From Rutidosis leptorrhynchoides (taxonomy: Eukaryota > Streptophyta > Magnoliopsida > Asterales > Asteraceae): a stretch of DNA of 64,000 nt. A program made the position numbers and the translations under genes. Position 1 is the first letter of the stretch; every line of letters starts with the position of its first letter. Positions 35,447 to 47,127 of the stretch are shown here, one piece after another. The notes beneath the pieces were generated by a model. The model was not told where the DNA came from, searched no databases, and worked only from the letters and a program-made list of their open reading frames with translations. Location: the NCBI RefSeq assembly GCF_046630445.1, contig NC_092341.1:33556001-33620000 (forward strand). The letters run 5' to 3'.

Positions 35447-38311
35447 TGTAACGACCCTGGTTTTTCCAACGTTATTTATTAATAATTATTATTATTAATA
35501 CACTTGATTAAACGAATGTATGTTATTACATTTACATGTTGCTTTAATTGCCCGTACTTGAACTTTAAATGCCCGAAACGTCTTTGTGACACCCGGAACT
35601 TGCACGAATAATATTTTAAGATATTATTTACATTCATGATTAATTTTATTAATCATTTTAATTAACTAAAGCTATTAGTTAGTTACTTGGGCTTAAGTTG
35701 GACTTTTATTGGATTACTTGCTAACTACTTGCAAACTTGGGCCTTTTAGTGTTAATGGACTTGTGTAAGCCCACCCTACTTATATTATGGATTAGTTAGC
35801 CCACTCTTGCAACTTGTAAGTATCATTTAACTTGGAACTAGATGGTTAGCTTAGAATTGGAATCTTGTTGCACTTAATCCCCATGTAAACACACTTATTA
35901 TCCACCTTTTGTAAACCTTACACACTAGTGACCAAGGAACTAAAGCCACCCCCCTTTGAATGGGCTGCTGGCCGTTGCCCTTGGTGTAGGCCAAGGGTGT
36001 GATTTCCTTTCCATTTTGCTTACTTACTCTTCACTAGTCTTCATTCCAAAATACACACACACTAGCATTTCAAATTTTCTCTCAAACTTTCTCTAGTTCT
36101 TGTAAGTGTATGAACTTTATTTCTCTTCTTTTTCTTCAACCAAAACCGATTTCCAATCCATCTTCATCATCATTCTTTGTTGTTAAATTGTTACTTGTTC
36201 TTGTTTAAGGTTGATTACTTGTAAGTTACTAGTTATTATTTACTTACTTACTTGTCTTTATTTACTAAGTTACAAGATCAAACTTTCTAGTTTTGATTCT
36301 TCATCTTTATCTTGTTATAACAAGAACATCAAGAACATAATCTATCTAGTTATGTTCTACATATTTTGTTTCAAAAGATTAAAGTTCATAGTTGTATAAA
36401 CTCATTACTTGTAGTTCTTGAAGTAACTTTAAAGTTACTTCACTTAAAGATCAACTTGGGTTGAATCTTTAAAAGTATGAGCAACTATGAACCATTTTCT
36501 TATTTAGTTAGTTTTCTACTTTATTTTGTTTCAAAAGATTTAAAGTTTATAATCTTTATAATTGTTACTTGTGTTCTTGTTTGTTGTATGTTACTAGAAT
36601 ACCACCTTCATGGTTGGTTTAGGCTTATCATTCATTTTCTTTATTTCTTATTGTTAGTTGCTTACTACACATTTGAACAAGGACATGAAACCAACAAGAG
36701 CTTACACTTTGGTGCAAGTATCATGGATCCAACACTTGGTTGTGATCTTTCTTAGTGTTCATGAACTTGTTCATAAACTTACATGTAACCTTGGTTCATC
36801 AAACACTTACAACACTTGCACTTGAGTTATGATGGACAAACCTTGGTCAAAATGATGTTAACACATCAACGAGTTGTACACTTGAAGCTATACGCATCAA
36901 GGATGAGAACCGTGATGAACATCAAGCACCGAGACAACCGGAACTCTCCAAAACCCACTGTTCTGTCCAAAACCTACTGACCTGATGCTTCTGGAACAGA
37001 CCAGTAGACCTGGGCTGTACTAACCTTGATTTTTAGATAGAACTTTTCGAGTAGATAACTTTTCATATAGGACTCGTCTTAATCCGAGTTACGGTTTAGG
37101 ATTTATGGCCCTCCGATCGTTACCATGTCCTTTAACGTTGTGCAGAAATTTCTGACCTACTCGCACTTAGACCGTCGCCACGGTCAAACCAAGACGAGTT
37201 TGCTTCTGTAAATTTTACCACACTTAAGGGACTCATAGACGGAGCCATGACCACTGGTCTCACCTTAATTCAGTAAGGGTAGAGGCCGTGGTGACTGACC
37301 GAAGTCAGCCTTTGTTTTAAACGACTTTCATAAACGAGTCTTACTTGTTACCTTTTGTTTAATGATGATTGATGATGACCCTTATGACCTTAATTACGTA
37401 CTTGTAAACCTTTTGAGACGACTTATTGACTTAGTGCTATTTGACTTAGGTTGAGGACGTTTGGACCGTTACTTGCACACCACTTTCCGACTACTACCTT
37501 ACCGTTACTACTAATCATCGTGAGTTATAGCATTCCCTTTTTACTTTAACTTATTTTGGGAACTGAGAATACATGCGGATTTTATGTTTTACATACTAGG
37601 CACGAGTACTTAAACTTTATATATGTGTGGGTTATATAACGGCAGAAACATTCCCTTTAGCTCGGTAACGTTTAATCATTGGTTTTTGAACCGTGAACGC
37701 GAATCTTAGATATGGATCCATAGGGTTTGACATCCCCACTCGGGCTAGTAGCGCTAGCATTTAACGAGTGTTTAATACTTCGAGGTTATACGCACTTGCC
37801 AAGTGCACTTTAATGGGTACATTAAACGTTAAGTTAGTTACCGGGTGCCCACGGTTAAGCATATACTTTTACATACTTTTGAAACGCTCGTTGTAGCACT
37901 GAAATCTCGTGGCCTACTTACATTACTGTTATACTTAAACTATTGCTCACCAACCTTTGTGTTGACCTTTTTAAGCATGTATTTTCTCAGGTGCTTGAAG
38001 TCGCTTCCGCTATCTTACTAGTCGTGCTGTAGAACCCGCTGCCTAGAGTTGTTATCGCATGACTACTTATCTTGCATTCAAACTTTTTACTTATGAACTT
38101 ATGTTATGTAACGACCATTATGGTCACGTACACTTATTTAATGCTTCTACTTAGTGAAGCATACTTTGATTTGTAAAACAATTGACGTATGTTATGACGT
38201 CACTTTTATTAATGAATGCAAACTCTGTTTTGAAAACGCATATAGTACTTAACCTTGTAATGATCCTGTTGATGATGGTCCGTACATGATGATTTAGTAC
38301 GGGGCGTCACA
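35447..38311 (+). mobile_element. Inner element 5' LTR
   Basis: TGTAACGACCCTGG to GGGGCGTCACA. Compared line by line with 44258-47122 I find about five substitutions and no indel. Its short hydrophobic open frames (36211, 36477) recur in both LTRs simply because the LTRs are copies; they are not considered genes. Confidence 0.95.
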
Positions 38312-38313
38312 TT

Positions 38314-38326
38314 TGGTATCAGAGCA
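38314..38326 (+). promoter_or_regulatory. Inner element primer binding site
   Basis: TGGTATCAGAGCA, two bases after the LTR end, complementary to the 3' end of initiator-methionine tRNA. Confidence 0.9.
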
Positions 38327-38340
38327 TTGGTTGTAGGGAA

Positions 38341-38370
38341 TTAGGATGCATTAGTGAGTCTAAGACCGAC
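38341..38370 (+). promoter_or_regulatory. Conserved leader box (inner element)
   Basis: TTAGGATGCATTAGTGAGTC, shared with the outer element, element B and the element at 60096, always shortly after the primer site. Confidence 0.6.
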
Positions 38371-38650
38371 CCGAGTAGGATTCACTAATAGGGCTAATCT
38401 ACAACTTGTTAGTTTACTTGTTTCCGCTGAACTTACTGCATGCTGCTGCTTACTGTTACTGCTATATGCCGTATGCTACTACATGATTTCACTACTGCAT
38501 GCTATTACTTGCTTTCGATTGCATGCTAGTTTCGTACGATTACTGATATTGCCATGCTACTTATTGTTATACATGATTTAAACTGTTGGCCTATTATTTG
38601 CTTGCTTTATGACATACTGACATGGAAAATTTATTTTTTTCCTTGTTCAG

Positions 38651-39451
38651 ATGTCGGACGATCCACCTACTGATATCCCGAGCGGCTCAGGCCCCGTTGT
38701 TCCTCCCACTGCTACACCTGTTGCTGCTGCTTCTGCTGCTGACATTCCGGCCCCGACACCCACTGGCGACCCCGGCGCCTCTAGTTCTGGAGCTAGCTCT
38801 AGTGTGCCTATCCCGGCGTCTTCTTCCAGACCCCTGAGGCAACTGGCTCGCATTGGTGGCATGGAGATCCCCGCGGAGTTCGGGGAAGGACCCTTCCGTA
38901 ATCACTGGCGCACACTTTGCCGACGCACTGCCGACGGCCGCTTAGCCGTGATTACGCCAGGCCGACACCGACAGATGTTGGCCGCTTTCGGATATGTTGA
39001 GCCACCCGCGCCACCACCGCATGATTCAGACGATGGTTCTTCCACCGATGCTTCTTCAGACGACACCTCATCTGACGACTCCAGTGATGAGGAGGATCCC
39101 GCTGACCGACCGATTCAGGCACCTTCTACCCCGCCGAAGAAGCGGTATCGCTTCGCTGGCATAATTCCTGGTCGTACTGTCACTGACGCTTATGGTCGGC
39201 GTCGTAGGATCACTGCTCGTAAACGGCTGGTGCCGTACCCCGCCGACCCACAGATATTACCGTCTCCACCCAGAGCCGGACCATCCACTTCAGCACCACC
39301 GGCTCCACCTGCACCGCCAGCACCACCTGCCCCACCATCTTCCTCTAATGAGGAAATGAGGCGGGAGATTGAGATTCTCCAGACTCGAGTTACTGAGCTC
39401 GAGGAGCAGTTGGCTCATGTTTTGGACATCTTGTACCCACCATCGCCGTAG
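38651..39451 (+). CDS. Leader ORF of unknown function between primer site and gag
   Basis: Intact 266-codon ORF starting about 340 bp below the 5' LTR in the same orientation as gag. Residues 1-60 are Pro/Ala/Ser/Gly-rich. Residues 61-117 form the only globular-looking part, with RPLRQLARIGG, FGEGPFRNHWRTLCRR and GRHRQMLAAFGYV. Residues 125-149 are Ser/Asp-rich and acidic, 183-192 form a basic cluster (RRRRITARKR, a possible nuclear signal), 214-229 are PPA repeats, and 233-262 make a heptad coiled coil (EMRREIEILQTRVTELEEQL). It is clearly GC-richer than its surroundings. I recognise no known domain. It is not gag (which follows with its own CCHC motifs), protease or an envelope (no signal peptide or membrane segment). 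Preservation in a young element suggests a real protein, but expression is untested. Confidence 0.75.
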   Translation: MSDDPPTDIPSGSGPVVPPTATPVAAASAADIPAPTPTGDPGASSSGASSSVPIPASSSRPLRQLARIGGMEIPAEFGEGPFRNHWRTLCRRTADGRLAVITPGRHRQMLAAFGYVEPPAPPPHDSDDGSSTDASSDDTSSDDSSDEEDPADRPIQAPSTPPKKRYRFAGIIPGRTVTDAYGRRRRITARKRLVPYPADPQILPSPPRAGPSTSAPPAPPAPPAPPAPPSSSNEEMRREIEILQTRVTELEEQLAHVLDILYPPSP

Positions 39452-39749
39452 GACTTTGTACTAGATTCTGTATTGTAATCTCTTTTGTAATTTCATATTT
39501 CACATATGTAATGCACGAACTTATTGTAATGTATGAACTTATTATCATTAATGAATGGAATTTGTGTTGCTTACTTCTTGCGCAAGTGTTCTATTTACGT
39601 TATCATCTCATGGTTTTGTGGTACCTATATCTGCTTGCGTTATTTAATCAACATGTGTTGTGCTGTTTTCATGTTGGTTGTTATATAATGTACTATTATT
39701 ATTTGCATAATGGATTTTGACTTGAGTCAAAATGTTTGTATAGAACATC

Positions 39750-42700
39750 ATGGCCAACGGGAGATCTATCCCCACCGCGGCACAAATTGAGGAAATGATT
39801 AACGAGCGAGTCGCTGCTGCACTAGCTGAAAGACAACCCCAAGCTCCACCACCACCGCCTGTCAATCCACCTGTCGTCCGAGATGGGTGTACTTACAAGG
39901 AATTTCAAAACTGCAAGCCACACTACTTCAGTGGCACTGAGGGACCCGTCGGTCTCACCAGATGGTTCGAAAAGTTGGAATCGGTATTCAGGGTTAGCAA
40001 TTGTTCTGAGGCTAACAAAACGAAATTTGCATCTTGCACACTTTCTGATGGCGCGCTCACATGGTGGAATACCATGGCCCAAGCGCAAGGAATTGATGAG
40101 GCGTATGCTACGCCTTGGGAAGAATTTAAATGTGCTATGATCGAGGAATACTGTCCGAGAACCGAGATTCAAAAGATGGAAATCGAATTTATGCAATTGA
40201 AAACCGTAGGGAACGACCTTAACAGCTACAACCGTAGGTTTTTGGAATTGGCTCTTATGTGTCCGACCATGGTCACCCCCGAATTTAAGCGTTTGGAGAA
40301 ATACTTCTCGGGACTTCCTAAGTCCATCAAGGGTAATGTTACCTCATCCAAGCCACCAAGCGTTCCTGAAGCAATGCGCATGGCGCATACTCTCTTGAAT
40401 CAAATCATCCTGGACGAGCCGGAGAAGGCTAAGTTTGAAACTGTTAGTGGTGAAAAGAGGAAATGGGACAACAACCACAACAACAACAGGGGTAGGAACT
40501 ATGATCAAAACCCGGCAAAACGACATGAAGGGTTCAGGCAAAACAACAACATGCACAACAACAACACCAACCCCAACAACAACAACCGCACCAATCCGAA
40601 CTACAAAGGAACCTTACCACAATGCAATAGGTGCTACAAGCACCACACTGGGTATTGCAATGTTATCTGTGAGAAGTGCCAACGATCTGGACATGTTGGC
40701 AAGGATTGCAAGGTTACCACTTTGAATGTGAAGCCAAACCACAACAACAATGGGCCTAAGAAGTGTTATGAATGTGGAAAGACGGGCCATTTCAGAAACG
40801 AGTGTCCTAACAAGCGTAAGGATGGCGGACCACCACGTGCTAGAGCCTTCAATGTTAATGCAAGGGACGCTCGCGACAACCCCGACTTGGTGACAGGTAT
40901 ATTCAAGATCAACAATCTTTTAGCTTCTGTCCTATTTGATACTGGTGCCGATAGGAGCTATGTGTGTAGACATTTTTGTGATAAGTTAGATTGGTCGTTA
41001 GTTCCTTTGAAGGAAAGTATGCTTGTCGAGGTCGCCAATGGAAAACTTGAAAAGGTTGACCATATTAGTCGTGGAGCTATTATCAACATAGCTGGTGCAG
41101 ATTTCGAAATTGATTTGATACCTATCAAACTGGGAAGTTTTGACGCGATCGTCGGTATGGATTGGTTGAGCAAGATAAAGGCCGATGTTATCTGTGGAGA
41201 TAAAGCACTTCGCATACCACAAGGAGATGGCGAACCACTGGTTATCTATGGAGAGAGATGTACCACGAAGTTGAACCTCATTAGTTGCGTGAAAGCACAA
41301 AAGATTATGAAGAAGGGACGCTTTGCTGTCCTAGCACATGTGAAAGCGGTAGAAACTGAGGTGAAGAACGTGAACGACGTTCGAATTGTGAACGAATTTT
41401 CTGATGTCTTCCCAGAGGAATTGCCTGGATTACCACCGCAGAGAGCAGTAGAGTTTCAGATTGACCTAGTGCCAGGAGCTGCACCTGTAGCTCGCGCACC
41501 TTATAGACTCGCACCTTCCGAGATGCAAGAATTACAGAGTCAACTACAAGAGCTATTAGATCGAGGGTTTATCCAACCAAGCTTCTCGCCTTGGGGCGCA
41601 CCTGTGTTGTTTGTAAAGAAGAAGGATGGATCCTTCCGTATGTGTATCGACTACCGTGAACTCAACAAATTGACTATCAAGAATCGATATCCTCTTCCAC
41701 GAATTGATGATCTTTTTGATCAACTACAAGGATCGAGCGTTTATTCAAAGATCGATTTGCGATCCGGATATCACCAGCTGAGGGTGAAGGAAAGTGACGT
41801 GATGAAAACTGCATTCAGGACCCGTTATGGTCATTATGAGTTCCTCGTGATGCCATTCGGTTTGACAAATGCACCTGCCGTGTTCATGGATCTCATGAAT
41901 CGTGTCTGCAAGCCTTACTTGGATAAGTTTGTTATCGTCTTCATAGATGATATCCTCATCTACTCTAAGAGCGAAGAAGAACATGAGCAACACCTTCGGC
42001 TAGTGCTTGAACTCTTAAGACAAGAGCAACTTTACGCCAAATTCTCCAAGTGCGAATTTTGGTTGAAGGAAGTACAGTTTTTGGGCCATGTTGTGAGCGA
42101 CCAGGGTATCAAAGTTGATCCCGCCAAGATTGAAGCCATCAGCAAGTGGGAGACCCCCACTACTCCAATGCATATTCGCCAATTTCCAGGTCTCGCCGGT
42201 TATTATCGAAGGTTTATCGAAGGATTTTCTCTGATTGCGCGTCCTTTGACCGCACTGACTCACAAGGGCAAGAAGTTCATTTGGGAACCCACACACGAAT
42301 CAGCATTCCAAACTTTGAAGAAGAAGTTAACCTCCGCACCTATCCTATCACTTCCTGAAGGCAGTGACGACTTTGTTGTTTATTGCGATGCATCGAAGAG
42401 TGGTTTTGGTTGTGTACTGATGCAACGATCAAAGGTTATTGCCTATGCCTCCCGCCAATTGAAGATTCACGAGCGGAACTACACTACACATGATCTTGAA
42501 CTTGGAGCCGTTGTCTTTGCACTCAAATTGTGGAGACATTATTTGTATGGAACTAAGAGCACTATCTTCACCGATCACAAGAGTCTCCAGCACATCTTCG
42601 ATCAGAAGCAATTGAATATGAGACAGCGTCAATGGATCGAGATGCTCAACGACTACGATTGTGAACTCCGTTATCACCCTGGCAAGGCCAATGTTGTAGC

Positions 42701-44222
42701 TGACGCTTTAAGCCGAAAGGAGAGGACGACACCTCTCCGTGTTAGGGCTCTGAACATCACCATCCATTCGAACCTCAACAACCAGATCAGAGTAGCCCAA
42801 GTTGAGGCTCTCAAGGAGGAGAACATATCTCACGAGCATTTGAACATACTTGTCTCTCGATTCGAGGTTAGAGAGTCTGGACTCCGATGTTATGCCGGAA
42901 GAATTTGGGTACCTTACTATGGAGATCTACGAAGCCTGATACTTGATGAAGCACACAAATCGAGATATTCGATTCACCCCGGTGCAGGTAAGATGTACCA
43001 CGACCTTAAAGAACAGTATTGGTGGCCGAATCTTAAGAAGGACGTTGCGACTTATGTTGGTAAGTGTTTGACTTGCTCGAAGGTTAAAGCCGAACATCAG
43101 AGACCTTCTGGGTTACTTCAACAGCCGGAAATCCCACAATGGAAGTGGGAAAGGATCACCATGGATTTCATTACTAAGCTGCCGAAGACGGTGGGCGGAT
43201 GCGATACTATTTGGGTTATTGTTGACCGCCTCACCAAATCTGCACACTTCCTAGCGATGAAGGAAACTGATACAATGGAAAGACTTGCTCAGCTGTACAT
43301 CAAAGAGGTTGTATCTCGTCATGGTGTACCTTTATCAATCATCTCCGATCGCCATCCCCGTTTTGCTTCCAGATTTTGGCGTTCTTTGCAAGAAGCCATG
43401 GGAACTCGTCTTGACATGAGTACTGCTTATCATCCTCAGACTGACGGGCAAAGTGAACGAACGATTCAGACCTTGGAGGACATGCTGCGTGCATGTGTCA
43501 TTGATTTTGGAAAGGCCTGGGAAAGGCATTTGCCACTCGCCGAATTCTCGTACAACAACAGTTATCACTCAAGCATTAATGCTGCACCTTTTGAAGCATT
43601 GTATGGTCGTAAGTGCCGATCTCCTATTTGTTGGGCCGAAGTAGGCGAAAAGCAAATCACCGGACCCGAGGTAGTTCACGAAACTACGGAGAAGATTGCT
43701 CAGATCCAAGCTAGACTTAAGACTGCCCGTGATCGCCAAAAGAGCTATGCCGATCTTAAACGGAAAGACTTTGAATTTAATGTTGGTGATCGTGTAATGT
43801 TGAAGGTTGCACCTTGGAAAGGTGTGATCCGTTTTGGAAAACGTGGAAAGTTGAACCCACGATACATTGGTCCTTTCGAAATCTTGGAACGTGTTGGACC
43901 AGTTGCTTACCGTTTGGATCTACCAGCACAATTGAGCTCAGTTCATCCTACCTTCCATGTGTCAAACTTGAAGAAGTGTCTTGCTGCACCCGAACTCATC
44001 ATACCTTTGGAAGAACTTACTATTGATGACAAACTCCACTTTGTGGAGGAACCTGTTGAGATTATGGATCGTGAGATCAAAACTTTGAAACGCAACAAGA
44101 TTCCGATTGTACGAGTACGATGGAATGCCAAACGAGGACCTGAGTTTACTTGGGAACGAGAGGATCAAATGATGCGGAAATATCCTCATCTTTTTCCGAC
44201 TCCTCCATCTACTTCAGCTTAA
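39750..44222 (+). CDS. Gag-Pol polyprotein of inner Tekay-type element
   Basis: A single 1490-codon frame. Gag with the [12 protein letters not shown] and LTWWNT region (residues about 45-240), an Asn-rich linker, three zinc-knuckle-like motifs ([40 protein letters not shown]; about 292-352), aspartic protease ([10 protein letters not shown], catalytic Asp about 397), reverse transcriptase (FIDD about 731), RNase H (TDHKSLQ about 941), integrase zinc finger (HPGAG about 1075; CLTCSKVK), integrase core ([12 protein letters not shown] about 1199, [11 protein letters not shown]) and a chromodomain-like end with [19 protein letters not shown]. It replicates the element through an RNA intermediate and integrates the cDNA; chromodomains of this group are thought to steer insertion to heterochromatin. 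No stop or frameshift is seen. QFPGLAGYY carries Pro where relatives have Leu, a small anomaly. Confidence 0.97.
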   Translation: MANGRSIPTAAQIEEMINERVAAALAERQPQAPPPPPVNPPVVRDGCTYKEFQNCKPHYFSGTEGPVGLTRWFEKLESVFRVSNCSEANKTKFASCTLSDGALTWWNTMAQAQGIDEAYATPWEEFKCAMIEEYCPRTEIQKMEIEFMQLKTVGNDLNSYNRRFLELALMCPTMVTPEFKRLEKYFSGLPKSIKGNVTSSKPPSVPEAMRMAHTLLNQIILDEPEKAKFETVSGEKRKWDNNHNNNRGRNYDQNPAKRHEGFRQNNNMHNNNTNPNNNNRTNPNYKGTLPQCNRCYKHHTGYCNVICEKCQRSGHVGKDCKVTTLNVKPNHNNNGPKKCYECGKTGHFRNECPNKRKDGGPPRARAFNVNARDARDNPDLVTGIFKINNLLASVLFDTGADRSYVCRHFCDKLDWSLVPLKESMLVEVANGKLEKVDHISRGAIINIAGADFEIDLIPIKLGSFDAIVGMDWLSKIKADVICGDKALRIPQGDGEPLVIYGERCTTKLNLISCVKAQKIMKKGRFAVLAHVKAVETEVKNVNDVRIVNEFSDVFPEELPGLPPQRAVEFQIDLVPGAAPVARAPYRLAPSEMQELQSQLQELLDRGFIQPSFSPWGAPVLFVKKKDGSFRMCIDYRELNKLTIKNRYPLPRIDDLFDQLQGSSVYSKIDLRSGYHQLRVKESDVMKTAFRTRYGHYEFLVMPFGLTNAPAVFMDLMNRVCKPYLDKFVIVFIDDILIYSKSEEEHEQHLRLVLELLRQEQLYAKFSKCEFWLKEVQFLGHVVSDQGIKVDPAKIEAISKWETPTTPMHIRQFPGLAGYYRRFIEGFSLIARPLTALTHKGKKFIWEPTHESAFQTLKKKLTSAPILSLPEGSDDFVVYCDASKSGFGCVLMQRSKVIAYASRQLKIHERNYTTHDLELGAVVFALKLWRHYLYGTKSTIFTDHKSLQHIFDQKQLNMRQRQWIEMLNDYDCELRYHPGKANVVADALSRKERTTPLRVRALNITIHSNLNNQIRVAQVEALKEENISHEHLNILVSRFEVRESGLRCYAGRIWVPYYGDLRSLILDEAHKSRYSIHPGAGKMYHDLKEQYWWPNLKKDVATYVGKCLTCSKVKAEHQRPSGLLQQPEIPQWKWERITMDFITKLPKTVGGCDTIWVIVDRLTKSAHFLAMKETDTMERLAQLYIKEVVSRHGVPLSIISDRHPRFASRFWRSLQEAMGTRLDMSTAYHPQTDGQSERTIQTLEDMLRACVIDFGKAWERHLPLAEFSYNNSYHSSINAAPFEALYGRKCRSPICWAEVGEKQITGPEVVHETTEKIAQIQARLKTARDRQKSYADLKRKDFEFNVGDRVMLKVAPWKGVIRFGKRGKLNPRYIGPFEILERVGPVAYRLDLPAQLSSVHPTFHVSNLKKCLAAPELIIPLEELTIDDKLHFVEEPVEIMDREIKTLKRNKIPIVRVRWNAKRGPEFTWEREDQMMRKYPHLFPTPPSTSA

Positions 44223-44257
44223 ATTTCGGGACGAAATTTTCTTTAACAGGTGGGTAA
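44221..44257 (+). promoter_or_regulatory. Hairpin and polypurine tract, inner element
   Basis: AAATTTCGGGACGAAATTT (44221-44239) overlaps the gag-pol TAA and is followed by ACAGGTGGGTAA directly before the 3' LTR. Confidence 0.85.
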
Positions 44258-47122
44258 TGTAACGACCCTGGTTTTTCCAACGTTATTTATTAATAATTAT
44301 TATTATTAATACGCTTGATTAAACGAATGTATGTTATTACATTTACATGTTGCTTTAATTGCCCGTACTTGAACTTTAAATGCCCGAAACGTCTTTGTGA
44401 CACCCGGAACTTGCACGAATAATATTTTAAGATATTATTTACATTCATGATTAATTTTATTAATCATTTTAATTAACTAAAGCTATTAGTTAGTTACTTG
44501 GGCTTAAGTTGGACTTTTATTGGATTACTTGCTAACTACTTGCAAACTTGGGCCTTTTAGTGTTAATGGACTTGTGTAAGCCCACCCTACTTATATTATG
44601 GATTAGTTAGCCCACTCTTGCAACTTGTAAGTATCATTTAACTTGGAACTAGATGGTTAGCTTAGAATTGGAATCTTGTTGCACTTAATCCCCATGTAAA
44701 CACACTTATTATCCACCTTTTGTAAACCTTACACACTAGTGACCAAGGAACTAAAGCCACCCCCCTTTGAATGGGCTGCTGGCCGTTGCCCTTGGTGTAG
44801 GCCAAGGGTGTGATTTCCTTTCCATTTTGCTTACTTACTCTTCACTAGTCTTCATTCCAAAATACACACACACTAGCATTTCAAATTTTCTCTCAAACTT
44901 TCTCTAGTTCTTGTAAGTGTATGAACTTTATTTCTCTTCTTTTTCTTCAACCAAAACCGATTTCCAATCCATCTTCATCATCATTCTTTGTTGTTAAATT
45001 GTTACTTGTTCTTGTTTAAGGTTGATTACTTGTAAGTTACTAGTTATTATTTACTTACTTACTTGTCTTTATTTACTAAGTTACAAGATCAAACTTTCTA
45101 GTTTTGATTCTTCATCTTTATCTTGTTATAACAAGAACATCAAGAACATAATCTATCTAGTTATGTTCTACATATTTTGTTTCAAAAGATTAAAGTTCAT
45201 AGTTGTATAAACTCATTACTTGTAGTTCTTGAAGTAACTTTAAAGTTACTTCACTTAAAGATCAACTTGGGTTGAATCTTTAAAAGTATGAGCAACTATG
45301 AACCATTTTCTTATTTAGTTAGTTTTCTACTTTATTTTGTTTCAAAAGATTTAAAGTTTATAATCTTTATAATTGTTACTTGTGTTCTTGTTTGTTGTAT
45401 GTTACTAGAATACCACCTTCATGGTTGGTTTAGGCTTATCATTCATTTTCTTTATTTCTTATTGTTAGTTGCTTACTACACATTTGAACAAGGACATGAA
45501 ACCAACAAGAGCTTACACTTTGGTGCAAGTATCATGGATCCAACACTTTGTTGTGATCTTTCTTAGTGTTCATGAACTTGTTCATAAACTTACATGTAAC
45601 CTTGGTTCATCAAACACTTACAACACTTGCACTTGAGTTATGATGGAAAAACCTTGGTCAAAATGATGTTAACACATCAACGAGTTGTACACTTGAAGCT
45701 ATACGCATCAAGGATGAGAACCGTGATGAACATCAAGCACCGAGACAACCGGAACTCTCCAAAACCCACTGTTCTGTCCAAAACCTACTGACCTGATGCT
45801 TCTGGAACAGACCAGTAGACCTGGGCTGTACTAACCTTGATTTTTAGATAGAACTTTTCGAGTAGATAACTTTTCATATAGGACTCGTCTTAATCCGAGT
45901 TACGGTTTAGGATTTATGGCCCTCCGATCGTTACCATGTCCTTTAACGTTGTGCAGAAATTTCTGACCTACTCGCACTTAGACCGTCGCCACGGTCAAAC
46001 CAAGACGAGTTTACTTCTGTAAATTTTACCACACTTAAGGGACTCATAGACGGAGCCATGACCACTGGTCTCACCTTAATTCAGTAAGGGTAGAGGCCGT
46101 GGTGACTGACCGAAGTCAGCCTTTGTTTTAAACGACTTTCATAAACGAGTCTTACTTGTTACCTTTTGTTTAATGATGATTGATGATGACCCTTATGACC
46201 TTAATTACGTACTTGTAAACCTTTTGAGACGACTTATTGACTTAGTGCTATTTGACTTAGGTTGAGGACGTTTGGACCGTTACTTGCACACCACTTTCCG
46301 ACTACTACCTTACCGTTACTACTAATCATCGTGAGTTATAGCATTCCCTTTTTACTTTAACTTATTTTGGGAACTGAGAATACATGCGGATTTTATGTTT
46401 TACATACTAGGCACGAGTACTTAAACTTTATATATGTGTGGGTTATATAACGGCAGAAACATTCCCTTTAGCTCGGTAACGTTTAATCATTGGTTTTTGA
46501 ACCGTGAACGCGAATCTTAGATATGGATCCATAGGGTTTGACATCCCCACTCGGGCTAGTAGCGCTAGCATTTAACGAGTTTTTAATACTTCGAGGTTAT
46601 ACGCACTTGCCAAGTGCACTTTAATGGGTACATTAAACGTTAAGTTAGTTACCGGGTGCCCACGGTTAAGCATATACTTTTACATACTTTTGAAACGCTC
46701 GTTGTAGCACTGAAATCTCGTGGCCTACTTACATTACTGTTATACTTAAACTATTGCTCACCAACCTTTGTGTTGACCTTTTTAAGCATGTATTTTCTCA
46801 GGTGCTTGAAGTCGCTTCCGCTATCTTACTAGTCGTGCTGTAGAACCCGCTGCCTAGAGTTGTTATCGCATGACTACTTATCTTGCATTCAAACTTTTTA
46901 CTTATGAACTTATGTTATGTAACGACCATTATGGTCACGTACACTTATTTAATGCTTCTACTTAGTGAAGCATACTTTGATTTGTAAAACAATTGACGTA
47001 TGTTATGACGTCACTTTTATTAATGAATGCAAACTCTGTTTTGAAAACGCATATAGTACTTAACCTTGTAATGATCCTGTTGATGATGGTCCGTACATGA
47101 TGATTTAGTACGGGGCGTCACA
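44258..47122 (+). mobile_element. Inner element 3' LTR
   Basis: 2865 bp, same length as the 5' LTR. Differences I spotted lie near 44312, 45548, 45647, 46013 and 46581. Followed by the right ATATA duplication. Confidence 0.95.
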
Positions 47123-47127
47123 ATATA

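Larger units (their letters stand above)
35447..47122 (+). mobile_element. Inner Tekay/Del-type LTR retrotransposon, apparently complete and very young
   Basis: 11,676 bp with identical-length LTRs (35447-38311 and 44258-47122), TG..CA ends and ATATA on each side (35442-35446 and 47123-47127). The empty site is preserved in the 3' LTR of the host element near 56990 as GGTATATACACTCC. It has a primer site, leader ORF, uninterrupted gag-pol, hairpin and polypurine tract. All parts needed for transposition appear present. Confidence 0.96.

Noticed and set aside
36211..36755. Small hydrophobic ORFs duplicated at 36211/45022 and 36477/45288
   Set aside because: Their 'conservation' is only that of two nearly identical LTRs of one recent insertion; there is no independent evidence for coding.
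38651..39451. Envelope-like gene
   Set aside because: It lies upstream of gag, not downstream of pol, and has no signal peptide, membrane segment or cleavage site.
39822..44189. Antisense ORFs of 60-124 codons opposite gag-pol
   Set aside because: Shadows of the long sense frame; no recognisable domains.
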